Below are positions 63,161 through 64,000 of a DNA stretch of 64,000 nucleotides, piece after piece; the first letter of the stretch is position 1; each line of letters starts with the position of its first letter. The position numbers and the translations under genes are program-made. The stretch covers positions 9,922 to 73,921 of the forward strand of contig DASSRK010000115.1 of assembly GCA_035701825.1 (NCBI GenBank), read 5' to 3'. The notes under the pieces are model-generated. The model saw only the letters and a program-made list of their open reading frames with translations, did no database searches and was not told the DNA's origin. The stretch comes from CADEED01 sp035701825 (GTDB taxonomy: Bacteria; Pseudomonadota; Gammaproteobacteria; Steroidobacterales; Steroidobacteraceae).

Positions 63161-64000
63161 ATGCGAACCCGGGACGTCATCACCATGTTGTCAGCCGCCG
63201 GCCTGTGCGTCGGCGTGATCGCGAAGGACGCGCCCGTGGCGCCGGACCCGAAGGCGGTGGAGGTCATCCGCGAGTTGGGACTGGTCGAAAGCGATCCGGC
63301 GCTGCGCGAGGCGCGCGGCTGGAAGGCGCCGAAGAAAATAGTGTTGCTGCCGATGGGCCCGGCGGAAGCGCTGCAGGCGGCCGCGCCCGGCGTGAAGTTC
63401 GTGGTGGTCAACAGCGCCGCGGAAATGGTGAGGGAGGCCGCCGACGCGGACGCGGTCGGCGGCGTCGACAACACCGTGTGTGACGACGCGGTGCTGGCCG
63501 CGGCGAAGAAGCTCAAGTGGATCGCCGTGTACTCGGCAGGCGTCGAAGCCTGCCTCGGCAAGCCGGCGATCGAGAAGGCCGGCATCGTGGTCACCAACAT
63601 GCGGGCGATCGCAGGACCCGTCATGGCCGAGCACAGCATCGCGCTCATGCTGGCATTGAGCCGCGGCCTGCAGGTGTACGTCCCGCGCCAGGCGCAGGGC
63701 GGACACTGGAACGAGCGTTCGCGCGGCGTGAACATGGTGTCGCTCGACGGCAAGACGATGCTGGTGGCCGGCCTCGGCGGCATCGGCCTCGAAGTCGCGC
63801 GGCGGGCGCATGCGCTCGGCATGAACGTGATCGCCACGCGCAACAGCTCGCGCGACAAGCCCGACTACGTGAGCTACGTCGGGCTCGCGGACGAACTGCC
63901 CACGCTCATCGGCCAGGCGGACGTGGTGGTGTCGGCGCTGCCCCTGGTGCCGGCCACGACCAACCTGTTCGACGCGAAGATGCTGGCGCGCATGAAGAAG
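63161..64000 (+). CDS. exported D-2-hydroxyacid dehydrogenase-family protein (3' end beyond window)
   Basis: The first 280 codons of a gene running off the window. AGGAGA seven bases before ATG 63161 supports the start. It begins with a signal-like segment (VITMLSAAGLCVGVIAKDAP), then ELGLVESDPALREARGWKAP, the substrate-domain strands, and the NAD-binding Rossmann domain (MLVAGLGGIGLEVARRAHAL, with the GxGGIG turn near residue 207) followed by DVVVSALPLVPATTNLFDAK. This matches the D-isomer-specific 2-hydroxyacid dehydrogenase family. The likely signal peptide is unusual for an NAD-dependent enzyme, though similar exported relatives exist. The substrate is unknown. The catalytic Arg is probably in the missing part or at the edge. 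Confidence 0.85.
   Translation, partial: MRTRDVITMLSAAGLCVGVIAKDAPVAPDPKAVEVIRELGLVESDPALREARGWKAPKKIVLLPMGPAEALQAAAPGVKFVVVNSAAEMVREAADADAVGGVDNTVCDDAVLAAAKKLKWIAVYSAGVEACLGKPAIEKAGIVVTNMRAIAGPVMAEHSIALMLALSRGLQVYVPRQAQGGHWNERSRGVNMVSLDGKTMLVAGLGGIGLEVARRAHALGMNVIATRNSSRDKPDYVSYVGLADELPTLIGQADVVVSALPLVPATTNLFDAKMLARMKK

Overview
The window is GC-rich (roughly two thirds G+C by eye), densely coding chromosomal DNA with no prophage, insertion sequence, CRISPR array or rRNA. The block thrS-infC-rpmI-rplT-pheS-pheT-ihfA-merR, an EpmB-type lysine aminomutase, TamA/TamB, an E. coli-like HipBA module and the overall protein style point to a Gammaproteobacterium, most likely of the Steroidobacteraceae/Xanthomonadales side. 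That placement is inference from gene order and protein character only.

Layout. 1-4.8 kb is a stress-flavoured cluster: DUF4142, then hemerythrin/DUF6496/isochorismatase on the minus strand, and YbhB-like protein, a PoxB-like thiamine-diphosphate enzyme and a 64-residue protein on the plus strand. 4.8-6.4 kb is a hipBA toxin-antitoxin module behind three evenly spaced operators. 6.5-14.6 kb holds a lipoprotein, a DUF2784 membrane protein, a large hybrid sensor kinase, an unknown exported protein and a divergent beta-helix surface protein. 14.6-20.3 kb has an AI-2E family permease, an aspartate-type aminotransferase, uvrB and epmB, punctuated by two REPIN-like inverted repeat pairs. 20.4-23.9 kb is a translationally coupled ECF sigma factor / Ser-Thr kinase / small exported protein operon. 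23.9-35.4 kb has a PepSY membrane protein, tRNA-Val(GAC), tamA-tamB, and the minus-strand NHEJ genes ligD and ku behind a Gfo/Idh oxidoreductase. 35.5-42.7 kb is the conserved translation block and ends in a terminator hairpin. 42.8-50.7 kb has DUF2950/DUF3300, a sodium:solute symporter, tRNA-Pro(GGG), an exported methyltransferase-like protein and an exported transglutaminase-fold pair. 50.8-58.3 kb is a signalling and efflux region: a REC-histidine kinase, a divergent REC-PAS-GAF-GGDEF-EAL protein and a MacAB-like ABC exporter. 58.3-64 kb has a Tat-exported Gfo/Idh oxidoreductase, glycogen phosphorylase, a DOMON-like protein and an exported 2-hydroxyacid dehydrogenase cut by the window end.

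Most worth a second look: (i) the sigma/kinase/exported-protein operon, a candidate phosphorylation-controlled sigma system; (ii) an over-represented, strongly strand-biased 9-mer GGTAG(T/A)T(T/A)G; (iii) REP elements that sit exactly on stop codons or supply the first codons of genes; (iv) three HipB-type operators at an exact 26-bp period; (v) a ku gene with no conventional start codon but a well-placed ATA.
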